A stretch of DNA of 64,000 nucleotides from Lentzea tibetensis (GTDB lineage: Bacteria; Actinomycetota; Actinomycetes; Mycobacteriales; Pseudonocardiaceae): the NCBI RefSeq assembly GCF_007845675.1, contig NZ_VOBR01000016.1, positions 62,001 to 126,000 on the forward strand, written 5' to 3'. Numbering within the stretch: the first letter of the stretch is position 1; every line of letters begins with the position of its first letter. This document shows, piece after piece, positions 25,193 through 34,142 of the stretch. Made by a program: the position numbers and the translations under genes. The notes under the pieces are model-generated. The model made no database searches and was not told where the DNA came from. It worked only from the letters and a program-made list of their open reading frames with translations.

Positions 25193-25363
25193 GTGAACTT
25201 GAAGAAGCTTCTCATTTTCGCCGGCGTCGCCTTGCTGCTGTTCTTCCTCATCGCCGAGCCGCAGCAGGCCGCGCAGCTGGTCCAGAACATCCTCAACTCA
25301 CTGCGGGCGGCCGCTGAGTCGATCGTTCTCTTCGTGAGGAACGTCTTCTCCGGCGGTGCGTAG
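25193..25363 (+). CDS. 56-residue single-pass membrane protein
   Basis: A small protein with one N-terminal membrane helix (KKLLIFAGVALLLFFLIAE) and an amphipathic C-terminal helix (QQAAQLVQNILNSLRAAA, then ESIVLFVRNVF). It starts at GTG 25193. Similar short proteins directly upstream of a PH-domain membrane protein recur in actinobacteria, so it is probably real and linked to the next gene, 33 bases away. Function unknown. Confidence 0.65.
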   Translation: MNLKKLLIFAGVALLLFFLIAEPQQAAQLVQNILNSLRAAAESIVLFVRNVFSGGA

Positions 25364-25396
25364 GCCATACTCGTCGTAACGAGAGGCGGGTGAGGC

Positions 25397-25957
25397 ATGT
25401 TCGCACCACGGGACCCTGACGACTACCTGCTCAGCAGTGAGCGTCGGGTCATCAGGGTGCGCCGCCACTGGTCCTACCTGTTGTGGGACGTGCTCGAGGC
25501 GGGCGCGCTGCTCGCCGGCGCCATGATGATCTCGTACCTGCTGCCGGACAACGCGGGCGTCATCCAGAACGTGCTCTGGTACGTCTCGCTGCTCGTCCTG
25601 CTGCGGTTGGCCTACTTCATCATCGAGTGGTGGGTCGAGCGGATCGTCGTGACCGACAAGCGGTTCATGCTGACATCGGGCGTCTTCGAGACCAAGGTCG
25701 CGATGATGCCCATCAGCAAGGTCACCGACCTCACCTACGAGCGCACGGTGGCGGGCCGCATGTTCGGGTTCGGCACCCTCATCGTGGAGTCGGCCGGTCA
25801 GATCCAGGCGTTGAACCGCCTGGAGTACCTGCCGGACCCCGAAGAGGTGTACGACGCCATCTCGGAGCTGACCTTCGGCGACAAGAAGGCGCAGGCCGAG
25901 CGCTTCTCGATGATCAAGGCGCAGCGGGCAGCCCGCGGCAAGAAGATGGTCCCGTAG
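25397..25957 (+). CDS. Membrane-bound bacterial PH-domain protein
   Basis: A 186-residue protein with two membrane helices (about residues 28-75) followed by a bPH2/YdbT-type domain. Landmarks are WWVERIVVTDKRFMLTSG, then VAMMPISKVTDLTYERTVAG and FGTLIVESAGQIQAL. A basic C-terminal tail (RAARGKKMVP) closes it. Such proteins face the cytoplasm with their PH-like domain; their role is not established. The ATG at 25397 follows GGCGGGTGAGG. It follows the 56-residue membrane protein. Confidence 0.85.
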   Translation: MFAPRDPDDYLLSSERRVIRVRRHWSYLLWDVLEAGALLAGAMMISYLLPDNAGVIQNVLWYVSLLVLLRLAYFIIEWWVERIVVTDKRFMLTSGVFETKVAMMPISKVTDLTYERTVAGRMFGFGTLIVESAGQIQALNRLEYLPDPEEVYDAISELTFGDKKAQAERFSMIKAQRAARGKKMVP

Positions 25958-25993
25958 CGGGTCTCGCCGAGCACGTCGTCCACACTGGACGAC

Positions 25994-26851
25994 GTGGTCA
26001 TCGATCTGCACACCCATTCGACCGAGTCCGACGGCACCGACACCCCGGCTGAGCTGGTCGCGGCAGCAGCCGCGGCGGGCTTGGACACGGTGGCGATCAC
26101 CGACCACGACACGGCGAACGGCTGGGCGGAGGCCGTTGCCGCGCTTCCCGCCGGTCTGCGGCTGGTGCGCGGCTCCGAGCAGTCCTGCACGTCCACGGAC
26201 GGCACCGGCAGGCGCGTGACCGTGCACCTGCTGGCCTACCTCTACGACTCAGCGTCGCCCGTGATCGTCGCCGAGCAGCAGCGGCTGCGCGCGGAACGGC
26301 GCGAGCGGCTGCACAAGATCGCCGGGAAGATGCGCGACGACGGCTTCCCGATCGACCCCGATGAACTGCTGGCGTCCGTGCCCGACAGCGCGACGGTCGG
26401 CCGCCCCCACCTGGCGATGGCCCTGATGCGCGCGGGCGTGGTGTCGTCGGTCGACGAGGCGTTCGCGACCTACCTGGCAGGCGGCCGCTACTACGTGGCG
26501 CGCACGGACACGCCCGTCGAGCACGCCATCGAGATGATCAACGCGGCGGGCGGCGTGACCGTGCTGGCGCACCCGTTCGCCTCGGCGCGCGGCCCGATCG
26601 TGACGGCCGACGTGATCCGTTCCCTGGCCGCGGCCGGCATGGCGGGCGTCGAGGTCGACCACCCGGACCACGACGCCGACACGCGGCTGCGGTTGCGGAG
26701 GCTGGCCGATTCGGCTGGGCTGGTGGTCACCGGCTCGAGTGACTACCACGGCACGAACAAGACGATCCGGCTCGGCGCGGAGTCCACCGCGCCGGAGATG
26801 CTGGATGCTCTTGCCGACCGGGCCACCGGGTGCAAGATCGTCGTCGGCTGA
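25994..26851 (+). CDS. PHP-domain phosphoesterase (YciV / RNase AM-like)
   Basis: A 285-residue PHP-fold metal phosphoesterase. Metal ligands are visible as DLHTHST (H6, H8), ITDHDT (D37, H38), HPFASARGP (late histidine, about residue 195) and SSDYHGTNK near residue 255. Relatives hydrolyse 3',5'-nucleoside bisphosphates or trim RNA 5' ends. The start is GTG 25994, 36 bases after the PH-domain gene. The MarC gene follows 10 bases after its stop, so at least these two are co-transcribed. Confidence 0.88.
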   Translation: MVIDLHTHSTESDGTDTPAELVAAAAAAGLDTVAITDHDTANGWAEAVAALPAGLRLVRGSEQSCTSTDGTGRRVTVHLLAYLYDSASPVIVAEQQRLRAERRERLHKIAGKMRDDGFPIDPDELLASVPDSATVGRPHLAMALMRAGVVSSVDEAFATYLAGGRYYVARTDTPVEHAIEMINAAGGVTVLAHPFASARGPIVTADVIRSLAAAGMAGVEVDHPDHDADTRLRLRRLADSAGLVVTGSSDYHGTNKTIRLGAESTAPEMLDALADRATGCKIVVG

Positions 26852-26861
26852 GAGGTGCCGG

Positions 26862-27479
26862 ATGTTCTTCGACACGCGGCTGTTCATCGAGGCCACGATC
26901 ACGCTGATCGTGATCATGGATCCGCCCGGCACGATCCCCGTGTTCCTGGGTCTGGTCGGCCGCAAGTCCCGTGACCAGCGCCGCCGGGCGGCACGTCAGG
27001 GCGTGCTGGTGTCGTTCCTGGTGATCACGCTGTTCGCGGTGGCCGGCAACTCGATCCTGGCGTACATGCACATCGGCATCCCGGCCCTGCAGGGCGCGGG
27101 CGGCCTGCTGCTGTTGCTGATCGCGCTGGACCTGCTGACCGGCAAGGGCGACACGAACCACCCCGAGGTCGAGGACGTCAACATCGCGCTGGTGCCGCTC
27201 GGCACGCCCCTGCTGGCCGGGCCCGGCGCGATCGCGGCGACCATCGTGTTCGTGCGCCAGGCGGACGGCGCACTCGGCTCCTACCTGGCGCTGGCGGCGG
27301 CGATCGTGGCGGTGCACCTGGTCCTGCTGGCGTGCCTGCGCAGCGCGGGTGTGCTGATCAAGGTGTTCAAGGAGAGCGGCATCCTGCTGATGGCCAAGAT
27401 CGCCGGTCTCCTGCTGGCCGCGATCGCCGTCCAGCTCGTCGCTTCGTCCGTGCAGGGCTACATCTCGGGTGCCTCCTAG
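26862..27479 (+). CDS. MarC-family membrane protein
   Basis: A 205-residue protein with six predicted membrane helices. It shows the MarC pattern IVIMDPPGTIPVFLGL in helix 1, the duplicated half LVPLGTPLLAGPGAIAATIV, and a C-terminal KIAGLLLAAIAVQLV helix. MarC proteins were once linked to multiple antibiotic resistance, a link since withdrawn; no transport substrate is established. The ATG at 26862 follows GAGAGGTGCC. It ends head-on with the ArsC-like gene, with a 4-base overlap of stop codons. Confidence 0.88.
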   Translation: MFFDTRLFIEATITLIVIMDPPGTIPVFLGLVGRKSRDQRRRAARQGVLVSFLVITLFAVAGNSILAYMHIGIPALQGAGGLLLLLIALDLLTGKGDTNHPEVEDVNIALVPLGTPLLAGPGAIAATIVFVRQADGALGSYLALAAAIVAVHLVLLACLRSAGVLIKVFKESGILLMAKIAGLLLAAIAVQLVASSVQGYISGAS

Positions 27480-27799
27480 CGCTCGACGCTCGCGCTGTCG
27501 TCCCTGATGACGATGGGGCGTTCGATGAGCACCGGGTTCGCGCTGAGGATCTTGATCCACTGCGCGCGGTCGAGGGGCTCGTCCTTGAGGTTGAGCTCCT
27601 TGTAGCGCGGTTCGCCCTTGCGCGTGATCTCCCACGGCTCCTTGTCGAGGAGGGTGAGGACGTGGTCGAGCTCGGCTTCGGTGGGCGGGGCGTCGAGGTA
27701 GCGGCGCTCGGTGTACTCCACGCCCGCGTCGTCCAGTGCCTGCTTGGCGGCGCGGCTCTTGGAACACCGCGGGTTGTGCCAGATCTCCATGGGTGCCAT
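27476..27799 (-). CDS. ArsC/Spx-family thioredoxin-fold protein (arsenate reductase-like)
   Basis: A 107-residue protein of the glutaredoxin-dependent ArsC family. The redox-active cysteine is C12 in HNPRCSKS, followed by YLDAPPTEAEL, and the arginine in the ERPIVI segment matches the oxyanion-binding region. The second redox cysteine of Spx (CxxC) is absent: the motif is CSKS, so the ArsC type fits better. No ars operon genes are nearby, so arsenate reduction is not certain. The start may be ATG 27799 or ATG 27790, as neither has a strong ribosome-binding site. Confidence 0.82.
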   Translation of the reverse strand: MAPMEIWHNPRCSKSRAAKQALDDAGVEYTERRYLDAPPTEAELDHVLTLLDKEPWEITRKGEPRYKELNLKDEPLDRAQWIKILSANPVLIERPIVIRDDSASVER

Positions 27800-27823
27800 T
27801 CGAACACTGTCAGACCCCTTGAG

Positions 27824-27836
27824 TAACTTGGGGTGA
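27824..27836 (+). promoter_or_regulatory. -10 element for a leaderless transcript of the 27837 gene
   Basis: TAACTT (27824-27829) is followed by seven bases and then GTG 27837, the spacing expected when transcription starts on the start codon. No ribosome-binding site precedes the GTG. No clear -35 box is visible. Confidence 0.45.
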
Positions 27837-28673
27837 GTGGAACAGCTCGGGTTCGACTTCGGCAGCGCCCCCAAACGTCTGGTTCGGGTGACGCCGGCCA
27901 AGCTCGCCACGTGGACCGACTGTCCGCGCCGCTATCGCATGGCCTACCTCGACCGTCCCTCTCCACCTCGCGGTGGCGCGTGGGCGCACAACACCCTGGG
28001 CGCGGTGGTGCACAACGCGCTGAAGGCGCTGTTCGACCTGCCGGTGGAGAAGCGGACGCCGGAGCAGGCCGTCGCGCTGGTCAACCGGCAGTGGAAGAGC
28101 GAGGGCTTCCGCGACGTCGACCAGGCCGCCGAGTACCGCAACCGGGCGTGCGGCTGGGTGCACGACTACGTGGCCGAGCTCGACGTGACGATCGAGCCGC
28201 TCGGCGTCGAGCGCTGGGTGTCGTCACCGACCCAGAAGATCGTCGCCGAGGGCCGGGTCGACCGCATCGACCTCCGCGACGGCGAGCTGGTGATCGTCGA
28301 CTACAAGACCGGGCGGCACGCACTCACCGTCGACGACGCCCGCGGCTCGCAGGCACTGGCGCTGTACGCGCTGGCCGCGCGGCGGACGCTGCGCAAGCCG
28401 TGCCGCCGCGTCGAACTGCACCACCTGCCGACCGGCGAGGTGGCGGTGTGGGAGCACACGGAGGAAAGTCTCGCGCGGCACGTGACCCGTGCCGAGGAAG
28501 CGGCCGACGAGCTCGACCTGGCGGCCGAGACGCTGAAGGCGGGAGGGAACCCGGAGATCCTCTTCCCGCCGAACACAGGACGTCAGTGCACGTGGTGCGA
28601 CTTCCGGCGCAGCTGTCCCGAAGGCCAGCAGGCAGCACCTTCGCTGGACCCCTGGGCACTGCTCGCGCCCTGA
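27837..28673 (+). CDS. PD-(D/E)XK nuclease-family protein, RecB/AddB-like, with Fe-S cysteines
   Basis: A 278-residue RecB-family exonuclease domain. The nuclease core reads AEGRVDRIDL then ELVIVDYKTG, giving the D...D-x-K catalytic set. C29 (TWTDCPRRY) together with the C-terminal QCTWCDFRRSCP cysteines matches the four-cysteine iron-sulfur staple of AddB/Cas4/RecB-like nucleases. Free-standing proteins of this kind are common in actinobacteria next to helicase and repair genes. The GTG start lacks a ribosome-binding site and is probably leaderless. Substrate is likely DNA ends; a partner helicase is not adjacent. Confidence 0.85.
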   Translation: MEQLGFDFGSAPKRLVRVTPAKLATWTDCPRRYRMAYLDRPSPPRGGAWAHNTLGAVVHNALKALFDLPVEKRTPEQAVALVNRQWKSEGFRDVDQAAEYRNRACGWVHDYVAELDVTIEPLGVERWVSSPTQKIVAEGRVDRIDLRDGELVIVDYKTGRHALTVDDARGSQALALYALAARRTLRKPCRRVELHHLPTGEVAVWEHTEESLARHVTRAEEAADELDLAAETLKAGGNPEILFPPNTGRQCTWCDFRRSCPEGQQAAPSLDPWALLAP

Positions 28674-28852
28674 AACGCATGGGTTGCTGTTTTGATGGCC
28701 GCTGCTCCGCAGACGGCGGCGAGGTCGCCTGGGAAGTCGGTCGTCCGGCCGCTCGCTCTCGCCGAAATGGGCTTCGCCGATTCCGGCGAGACCGGGCGTC
28801 CGGACGACCGACGCGACCTCGCGCAACCCGGCGGGGGTTCGGACGTCGCAAG

Positions 28853-28865
28853 TAGAGTGGTGGAA
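28853..28865 (+). promoter_or_regulatory. -10 element for a leaderless transcript of the 28866 gene
   Basis: TAGAGT (28853-28858) lies seven bases before GTG 28866. The same TANNNT, seven bases, start codon spacing is seen at 27837, 33170 and 41976. Confidence 0.4.
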
Positions 28866-29168
28866 GTGAAAGCAGCGGTGGAAACCAAACGGAAAGTCGG
28901 GTTCGGAATCCTGCGTGCCGTCAGCGGAGTACTCGCGGTCGGCATGGTGCTGCTGGCACTCGGAAACATCGGCGTGCAGTTCTACGCCAACTCCCGTGAC
29001 CTGCCCGGACCAGGCGTTCTCGCCGTCACCTCGCACATCGTCGCCGCCGTGCTCGTGATCGGCGCCCAGGTGGTCGCCGACCGCTTCAACGACTGGCGCG
29101 CACCCGTGAGCTGCCTCGCCGTGCTCCTGGTCAGCGCGGCCACGCTGTGGCTCTTCTGGTGGGCCTAG
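28866..29168 (+). CDS. Small membrane protein, three predicted helices
   Basis: A 100-residue protein that I do not recognise. A short basic N-terminus (VETKRKVGFGILR) leads into three hydrophobic helices, ending TLWLFWWA. Several in-frame GTG codons precede it (28857, 28860, 28866). GTG 28866 is chosen because it lies seven bases after a TAGAGT box, fitting a leaderless message. No functional clue from neighbours: it lies between a nuclease gene and a convergent hydrolase gene. Confidence 0.6.
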   Translation: MKAAVETKRKVGFGILRAVSGVLAVGMVLLALGNIGVQFYANSRDLPGPGVLAVTSHIVAAVLVIGAQVVADRFNDWRAPVSCLAVLLVSAATLWLFWWA

Positions 29169-29187
29169 CCCGAGGCTTGACCCGGAC

Positions 29188-30060
29188 TCAGCTCAGCCAG
29201 GCCCGCCACGTGGGCAGCAGGGTCGCCAGCAGCTCGACCGGGGCCTCGGTGTTGGGAGAGTGCGCCGCACCGGGCAGCACGGCGAAGTCGGCGTCGAGAC
29301 GCTCGGCCATGTCGCGCTGAGAGGCGGGGCTCCACGCGTCGTCCTGGTCGCCGCACACCACCAGGCACGGCGTCCCGCCTGCCCGCAGGGCCCGTCCCAG
29401 CTTGGCGACGAGGTCGGGCTCGTGGCGCAGGCCGTTGCCCATGCCGACCAGGCCCGCCGGTGACGACCTGAGGAAGCGCTCCTTCAGGAAGTTCTTGAGC
29501 TCGTCCGGCATCGCGGCGTAGCGGGGGTTCGCGACGGAACGCAGCTCGTGCAGCTGCTGCGCTCCTTCGAACCCCCTGGCGGCGAGGATCTGCTCGCCGA
29601 TGTCGAGCGCCGTGCGGCGTTCACCCGCTGGCAGCTCGGACGGGCCGGACGACAGCAGGGTGAGGCCGGCGACGGGAGCGCCCGCGAGCACCGCGGCACG
29701 CGAGACGAGGCCGCCGTAGGAGTGGCCGAGCAGCAGCACGCGGCGGCCCTCGGCGGTCAGCTTCTCGACCAGCTCGGCGATGGCCGCACCCAGCGGGGCG
29801 GGCCGGTACTCGGGCTCGGTCAGCGGGCCCGCCGACTCGTACTGGCCGGGCAGGTCGATCGCCAGTGCCTCGAAACCCGCGTCGGCGATGCCGTCCAGCA
29901 CCGGCGCGAAGTCCTCTTTGGACCCCGTGTAACCAGGGACGAGGAGTGCTGTCGCCTTCAGCGCGTCACCGACGGCGGGCACGCGCAACGCGGCCACGGG
30001 GCCGTAGCGGCCTTGGAGGTCGACACGTTCCGCCCGGTGCGGGCTGATCTGCGAGTACAC
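29188..30060 (-). CDS. Alpha/beta hydrolase
   Basis: A 290-residue alpha/beta hydrolase. The oxyanion region is LVPGYTGSKEDF, the nucleophile elbow is GHSYGG (serine in LLLGHSYGGL), the acid is in VVCGDQDDAWSP and the histidine in LPGAAHSPNTE. The fold and cap length suit an esterase, lipase or haloperoxidase-like enzyme; the substrate is unknown. The start is probably GTG 30060, eight bases after the stop of the beta-propeller gene; an upstream GTG at 30096 would overlap it by 29 bases. It is the last gene of the rhlE operon on the minus strand. Confidence 0.85.
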   Translation of the reverse strand: MYSQISPHRAERVDLQGRYGPVAALRVPAVGDALKATALLVPGYTGSKEDFAPVLDGIADAGFEALAIDLPGQYESAGPLTEPEYRPAPLGAAIAELVEKLTAEGRRVLLLGHSYGGLVSRAAVLAGAPVAGLTLLSSGPSELPAGERRTALDIGEQILAARGFEGAQQLHELRSVANPRYAAMPDELKNFLKERFLRSSPAGLVGMGNGLRHEPDLVAKLGRALRAGGTPCLVVCGDQDDAWSPASQRDMAERLDADFAVLPGAAHSPNTEAPVELLATLLPTWRAWLS

Positions 30061-30067
30061 GGAGGAA

Positions 30068-31351
30068 CTATCGCAGTGCGACCAGGGTTTCGCCACGTTG
30101 CTCCAGCACTACCGGGCCCGCTGTGGCGAGGCGCACAGGACCGTCGTAGCCGTCTCGTTTGACGGAGATCGTGCCGATCTCGGCGCCGGTCGCCTGGTCG
30201 AAGACCTTCAGGCCGTCGCGCACCGGGATCAGGATGCGACCGGCCAGCGTGGTGCCGGAGCCGAGCGTGTCCTTGACCGTCCACATCGGAGCGAGCGTCT
30301 CGTTGTTCAGCGCGACGGTGCGGGAACCGGTGTGCCAGAAGACGTTCGACGGCGTCACGGTGGTCGGGGTGACCTGGTTCGGCGGGTCGGTGATCTCGCT
30401 GTCCGGCATGTCGAGCGGGGTCTCGGAGATCTGGTTGCCCGTCTCCGAGTCGAAGATGACGAGACGCGCGGGGCCGGGCAGCGCGACGGCGACGAAGCGG
30501 CTCGTCACGGCCACCACCTGGGCGCCGCGGCCGCCGACGACGACGCTCGCGAACACCTTCGGCTCGTCGGCCTTCTCCGGGTTCGGCTTCAGTACGGTGA
30601 TGCGGTCGCTCGAGTCACCGGCGCAGCGCTCGAGGATCGCGAACTTGCCGCCGGTCACCGCGAACGAGCTGAACGTGCAGCCGGTGCGCGGCTGCTTGTT
30701 CGGGTTCACGATCGCGCGCAGCTGGCCGTACTCCAGCGAACGCACCAGGTCGTCGCGGCGGTACACCTCGACGAACTTCGTGCCCGTGGTGATCACGTGC
30801 GAGCCCTCGTCGAGCAGGCGCGTGCCCAGCTCGGCGTCACCGTTGCGCTGGGCCTTGCGCTCGCCGGTCACGCCGTCGACCGTCGTGACCTCGGAGCAGT
30901 TGTCGTCCTTGCGGTACACGCCCACCGCGCGGCCCCACGCCGAGGACACCGTGCACAGCGCCAGGTCGCGCTGGTAGCTCCAGCGGACGTCGCCGGTCAG
31001 CGGGTCGCGGCCGGCGACCTCGCCACCGTCACCGGTGACGACGGTCGACTCGACCACGACGGGGACCTGCGTCGAGCCGCTCTTCGCGCGCCACACCTCG
31101 CCGAGCGACGGCGGTAGTGCGGAGACGGGCGGCAGCTCGGCCACCGAGGACGGGCCGGTGCGCACGGTCGTGGACCGCGCGTCGCTGTTCTGCCACACCA
31201 CGAGCCCGGTGACGAGCACGCCGACGGTGATCACCGCTACCGCGATGAAATCACCTCGGGTGCGCCAGGTCCGGGCTGGTGGGCGCGGCTGGACGACCTC
31301 TTGTTCGGGGTCGCCCAGCACGTCCTCGATGTCGGCGATGTCAGAAGACAT
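30068..31351 (-). CDS. Membrane-anchored PQQ-like beta-propeller protein (Rv3212-like)
   Basis: A 427-residue protein with an acidic cytosolic N-terminus, one membrane helix (FIAVAVITVGVLVTGLVVW, about residues 35-53) and a large outer domain of repeated four-strand blades. Examples are GDVRWSYQRDLALC, RLVIFDSETGNQI and LKVFDQATGAEIG. Paired cysteines may form disulfides. No catalytic residues are evident, so it is likely a scaffold or binding protein. By position next to rhlE it corresponds to M. tuberculosis Rv3212. The start is 5 bases after the rhlE stop. Confidence 0.82.
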   Translation of the reverse strand: MSSDIADIEDVLGDPEQEVVQPRPPARTWRTRGDFIAVAVITVGVLVTGLVVWQNSDARSTTVRTGPSSVAELPPVSALPPSLGEVWRAKSGSTQVPVVVESTVVTGDGGEVAGRDPLTGDVRWSYQRDLALCTVSSAWGRAVGVYRKDDNCSEVTTVDGVTGERKAQRNGDAELGTRLLDEGSHVITTGTKFVEVYRRDDLVRSLEYGQLRAIVNPNKQPRTGCTFSSFAVTGGKFAILERCAGDSSDRITVLKPNPEKADEPKVFASVVVGGRGAQVVAVTSRFVAVALPGPARLVIFDSETGNQISETPLDMPDSEITDPPNQVTPTTVTPSNVFWHTGSRTVALNNETLAPMWTVKDTLGSGTTLAGRILIPVRDGLKVFDQATGAEIGTISVKRDGYDGPVRLATAGPVVLEQRGETLVALR

Positions 31352-31356
31352 GGCTC

Positions 31357-32979
31357 TTAGTCTGCCGAAGGTGCGGCCTGCTCCGCACCGGCCCTGCGCC
31401 GACGGCGGCGCTTGGGCTTGTCGGCACCGCTGTTCTCGGTGCTCGGCGTGGCCTCGGTCTCGCCTTCGACGGGCACGCCCGCACGGCTGCGCCGCCTGCT
31501 GCGACGAGGCCGCGACTCCTCCTGGGAGTCCTTCGGCGTGGAACCCGACTCGGGTGCCGGAGCGTGCTCAGCCGCACCGGCGGAGCCGGCGCGGCCGCTG
31601 CGCCTGCGCTTGCGCGGCGCCTTGCGGTCGAACTTCTCCTCGACCTCGGCGTCCAGACCGGCCCGCGTGCGCAGGCCGAGCGGCAGCCGCCCGGTCGAAC
31701 CGGACGGGATGTCCAGGTCGGAGAACAGGTGGTCCGACGTCGAGTAGGTCTCGACCGGCTCGGGCTTGCCGAGGTTGAGGGCGTCGCTGATCATCTTCCA
31801 GCGCGCTTCCTCGTCCCAGTCGACGAACGTCACCGCGACACCGGTGCGCCCGGCGCGGCCCGTGCGGCCGATGCGGTGGACGTACGCCTTCTCGTCCTCG
31901 GGGCACTGGTAGTTGATCACGTGCGTCACGTCGTCGATGTCGATGCCGCGCGCGGCGACGTCGGTCGCGACCAGCACGTCCACCTTGCCGGTGCGGAACG
32001 CGCGCAGCGCCTTCTCGCGACCGCCCTGGCCGAGGTCGCCGTGCACCGCCGCGACCGCGAAGCCGCGCTCGGTGAGGTCGTCCGCGATCTTCTGCGCGGT
32101 CCGCTTGGTGCGCGCGAAGATCATCGACAGACCGCGGTCGCGCGCCTGCAGCATGCGGGCGAGCATCTCGATCTTGTCGAGCGAGTGCGCGCGGTAGACG
32201 AACTGCTCGGTGCGCTCGTGGATCGCGCCCGCGTCGTTCTCCTCGGCCCGGATGTGCGTGGGCTGCTTCAGGAACGTGCGCGCGAGCGTGATGATCGGGC
32301 CCGGCATGGTCGCCGAGAACAGCATGGTCTGCCGCTCGTCCGGAACCATGGTCAGGATGCGCTCGATGTCGGGCAGGAAGCCCAGGTCGAGCATCTCGTC
32401 GGCCTCGTCCAGCACCAGGTTGCGGACCTTGCCCAGCACCAGGTGGCGCTGCTCGGCCAGGTCGAGCAGGCGGCCGGGCGTGCCGATGACGACGTCGACG
32501 CCCTTCTTCAGCGCCGCGATCTGCTGGTCGTAGGGGCGGCCGCCGTAGATCGACGTGACCCGCACGCCGAGGTGCTTCGAGGCGTCGGTGAGGTCGTGGG
32601 TGACCTGGAGACACAGCTCACGAGTGGGAACCACCACAAGTGCCTGCGGGGTGCCGTCGCCAGGCGTGATGACGCGCTGCAGCAGCGGCACGCCGAAGCC
32701 GAGGGTCTTGCCGGTGCCGGTGCGGGCCTGGCCGATCACGTCGTCGCCCGCGAGCGCGATCGGGAGCGTCAGCTCCTGGATCGCGAAGGTCCGCACGATG
32801 CCTGCTTCGTTCAGCGCCCGGACGATCTCGGGGCGCACCCCCAGCTCCGCGAACGTGGGGGCTTCCTCGCTCACCGGGGCGTCTGCCAGCAGCGGGTGCG
32901 ACGTGTCTTCCTCGGGGACACCGGCTTCGCTGTGTTCGAGCGCTACCGGGTCGAGATGTGCGTCAGTGATGTCGGTCAG
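31357..32979 (-). CDS. rhlE: DEAD-box RNA helicase RhlE-like, probable CTG start
   Basis: A DEAD-box RNA helicase with Q-motif ([14 protein letters not shown] and FAIQE), [33 protein letters not shown] and HRIGRTGR motifs. A basic, low-complexity C-terminal tail ([24 protein letters not shown]) would bind RNA. The first conventional start is GTG 32874 (505 residues), but it has no ribosome-binding site. The in-frame upstream sequence stays open, reads [19 protein letters not shown], and begins at CTG 32979 with GAGAGG nine bases before it. I therefore propose 540 residues. It heads an operon with the beta-propeller and hydrolase genes. Confidence 0.85.
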   Translation of the reverse strand: MTDITDAHLDPVALEHSEAGVPEEDTSHPLLADAPVSEEAPTFAELGVRPEIVRALNEAGIVRTFAIQELTLPIALAGDDVIGQARTGTGKTLGFGVPLLQRVITPGDGTPQALVVVPTRELCLQVTHDLTDASKHLGVRVTSIYGGRPYDQQIAALKKGVDVVIGTPGRLLDLAEQRHLVLGKVRNLVLDEADEMLDLGFLPDIERILTMVPDERQTMLFSATMPGPIITLARTFLKQPTHIRAEENDAGAIHERTEQFVYRAHSLDKIEMLARMLQARDRGLSMIFARTKRTAQKIADDLTERGFAVAAVHGDLGQGGREKALRAFRTGKVDVLVATDVAARGIDIDDVTHVINYQCPEDEKAYVHRIGRTGRAGRTGVAVTFVDWDEEARWKMISDALNLGKPEPVETYSTSDHLFSDLDIPSGSTGRLPLGLRTRAGLDAEVEEKFDRKAPRKRRRSGRAGSAGAAEHAPAPESGSTPKDSQEESRPRRSRRRSRAGVPVEGETEATPSTENSGADKPKRRRRRRAGAEQAAPSAD

Positions 32980-33156
32980 GATGATCAGCCTCTCTCAGCC
33001 AGCGCGCACGCCCTGGTTGAGGGCCTCTCGACCGCGCTCGCAAGGCTGCGGGAAAGGTGTGCACGCACCATTTCGGACGCCGCTCTGCGTGATCACGTTC
33101 GTGTTCCTCACGCCGGGCGTCGGACACAGTCTACCTGCCGAGACGGTTCTGACCAT

Positions 33157-33169
33157 TAGGCTTCGTCAC
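33157..33169 (+). promoter_or_regulatory. -10 element for a leaderless transcript of the ferritin-like gene
   Basis: TAGGCT (33157-33162) is seven bases before ATG 33170, and no ribosome-binding site is present in between. A -35 box is not clear. Confidence 0.4.
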
Positions 33170-33811
33170 ATGGGTGTCGCGGAGGGTGTTGTCGATCTTC
33201 TCGGAGCGCTCGCGTACGGCGAGCTCTCGGCGTTCGACCGGATGACGGAGGACTCGAGGGAAGCGCCGACGCTGGCGGGCCGTGCCGCGCTGGCGCAGAT
33301 GGCCGCGGCGGAGATCGGGCACTTCACACTGCTGCAGAAGTACCTGGCCGAGCAGGGCGTGCAGGTCGAGGACGCGATGGCGCCGTTCGTCACGGGCTTC
33401 GACGCGTTCCACGAGAGCACCCGGCCGAAGTCGTGGCTGGAGTCGCTGGTCAAGGCCTACGTCGGCGACGGGCTGGCCGCGGACTTCTACCGCGAGATCG
33501 CCGAGTGGCTCGACGAGCCGACGAAGGAGCTCGTGCTCGCCGTCCTGGCCGACACGGGCCACTCCGCGTTCGCTGAGCGCGAAGTCCTGGCCGCCGTCGA
33601 CCTGGATCCGCGGGTCCGCGACCGGCTCGCGCTGTGGGGTCGCAGGCTCCTCGGCGAGGCGCTGACGCAGGCTCAGTACGTGGTCGCGGAACGGGATCCG
33701 CTGGCAGAGCTCATCGTGCACGGCTCGGGAGACCTCGCCGGGATCGCCGCGTTGTTCCGCAGGCTCCAGCAGACCCACGCCCGCCGGATGTCACAGCTCG
33801 GTCTGGGCTAG
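33170..33811 (+). CDS. Ferritin-like fold protein (Rv3210c-like)
   Basis: A 213-residue all-helical protein of the ferritin-like/tRNA-hydroxylase-related group. Carboxylates and histidines are arranged as [28 protein letters not shown] and [13 protein letters not shown], which may form a diiron site, although the canonical ExxH pairs are only partly kept (AEIGHF). By position between rhlE and DUF3107 it matches M. tuberculosis Rv3210c, of unknown function. The ATG at 33170 is probably leaderless. The frame extends upstream only into sequence antisense to rhlE. Confidence 0.75.
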   Translation: MGVAEGVVDLLGALAYGELSAFDRMTEDSREAPTLAGRAALAQMAAAEIGHFTLLQKYLAEQGVQVEDAMAPFVTGFDAFHESTRPKSWLESLVKAYVGDGLAADFYREIAEWLDEPTKELVLAVLADTGHSAFAEREVLAAVDLDPRVRDRLALWGRRLLGEALTQAQYVVAERDPLAELIVHGSGDLAGIAALFRRLQQTHARRMSQLGLG

Positions 33812-33866
33812 TGCGACCGCTGGGCTAGTGTTGTGATCAGAGTTTCTAGTTCTCACGGAGGTCAGC

Positions 33867-34091
33867 GTGGAGGTCAGGATCGGCGTCGCGGAAAGCCCGC
33901 GGGAAATCGTCGTGACCAGTGGGCTCACCCCGGACGAGGTCGAGGCACTGGTCGCTGACGCGGTGCAGGGCAAGTCCGGTTTCCTGACGCTGGTGGACCA
34001 GAAGGGCGCGCGCTTCGTGGTCCCCGCGCACCGGGTCGCCTACGTCGAGATCGGCCCGCAGGACTCGCGCAAGGTCGGCTTCACCTCGTAG
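33867..34091 (+). CDS. DUF3107 small protein (TB9.4-like)
   Basis: A 74-residue soluble protein of the DUF3107 family, known in M. tuberculosis as TB9.4 (Rv3208A), a T-cell antigen of unknown function. Conserved features are the EVRIGVAESPREI start, TSGLTPDEVEALV, and a C-terminal VVPAHRVAYVEIG that matches the family. A CGGAGG lies upstream of the GTG start. A long hairpin follows its stop codon. Confidence 0.88.
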   Translation: MEVRIGVAESPREIVVTSGLTPDEVEALVADAVQGKSGFLTLVDQKGARFVVPAHRVAYVEIGPQDSRKVGFTS

Positions 34092-34107
34092 CAGGTGACA
34101 CAGCTCG

Positions 34108-34142
34108 CCGAGGCCCTCTGACTTCCCGTCAGGGGGCCTCGG
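34108..34142. terminator. Bidirectional hairpin terminator between convergent genes
   Basis: Arms 34108-34122 and 34128-34142 pair at 14 of 15 positions across a five-base loop. It sits between the DUF3107 gene and the convergent DUF4873 gene, overlapping the last bases of the latter. There is no long T tract. Confidence 0.65.
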
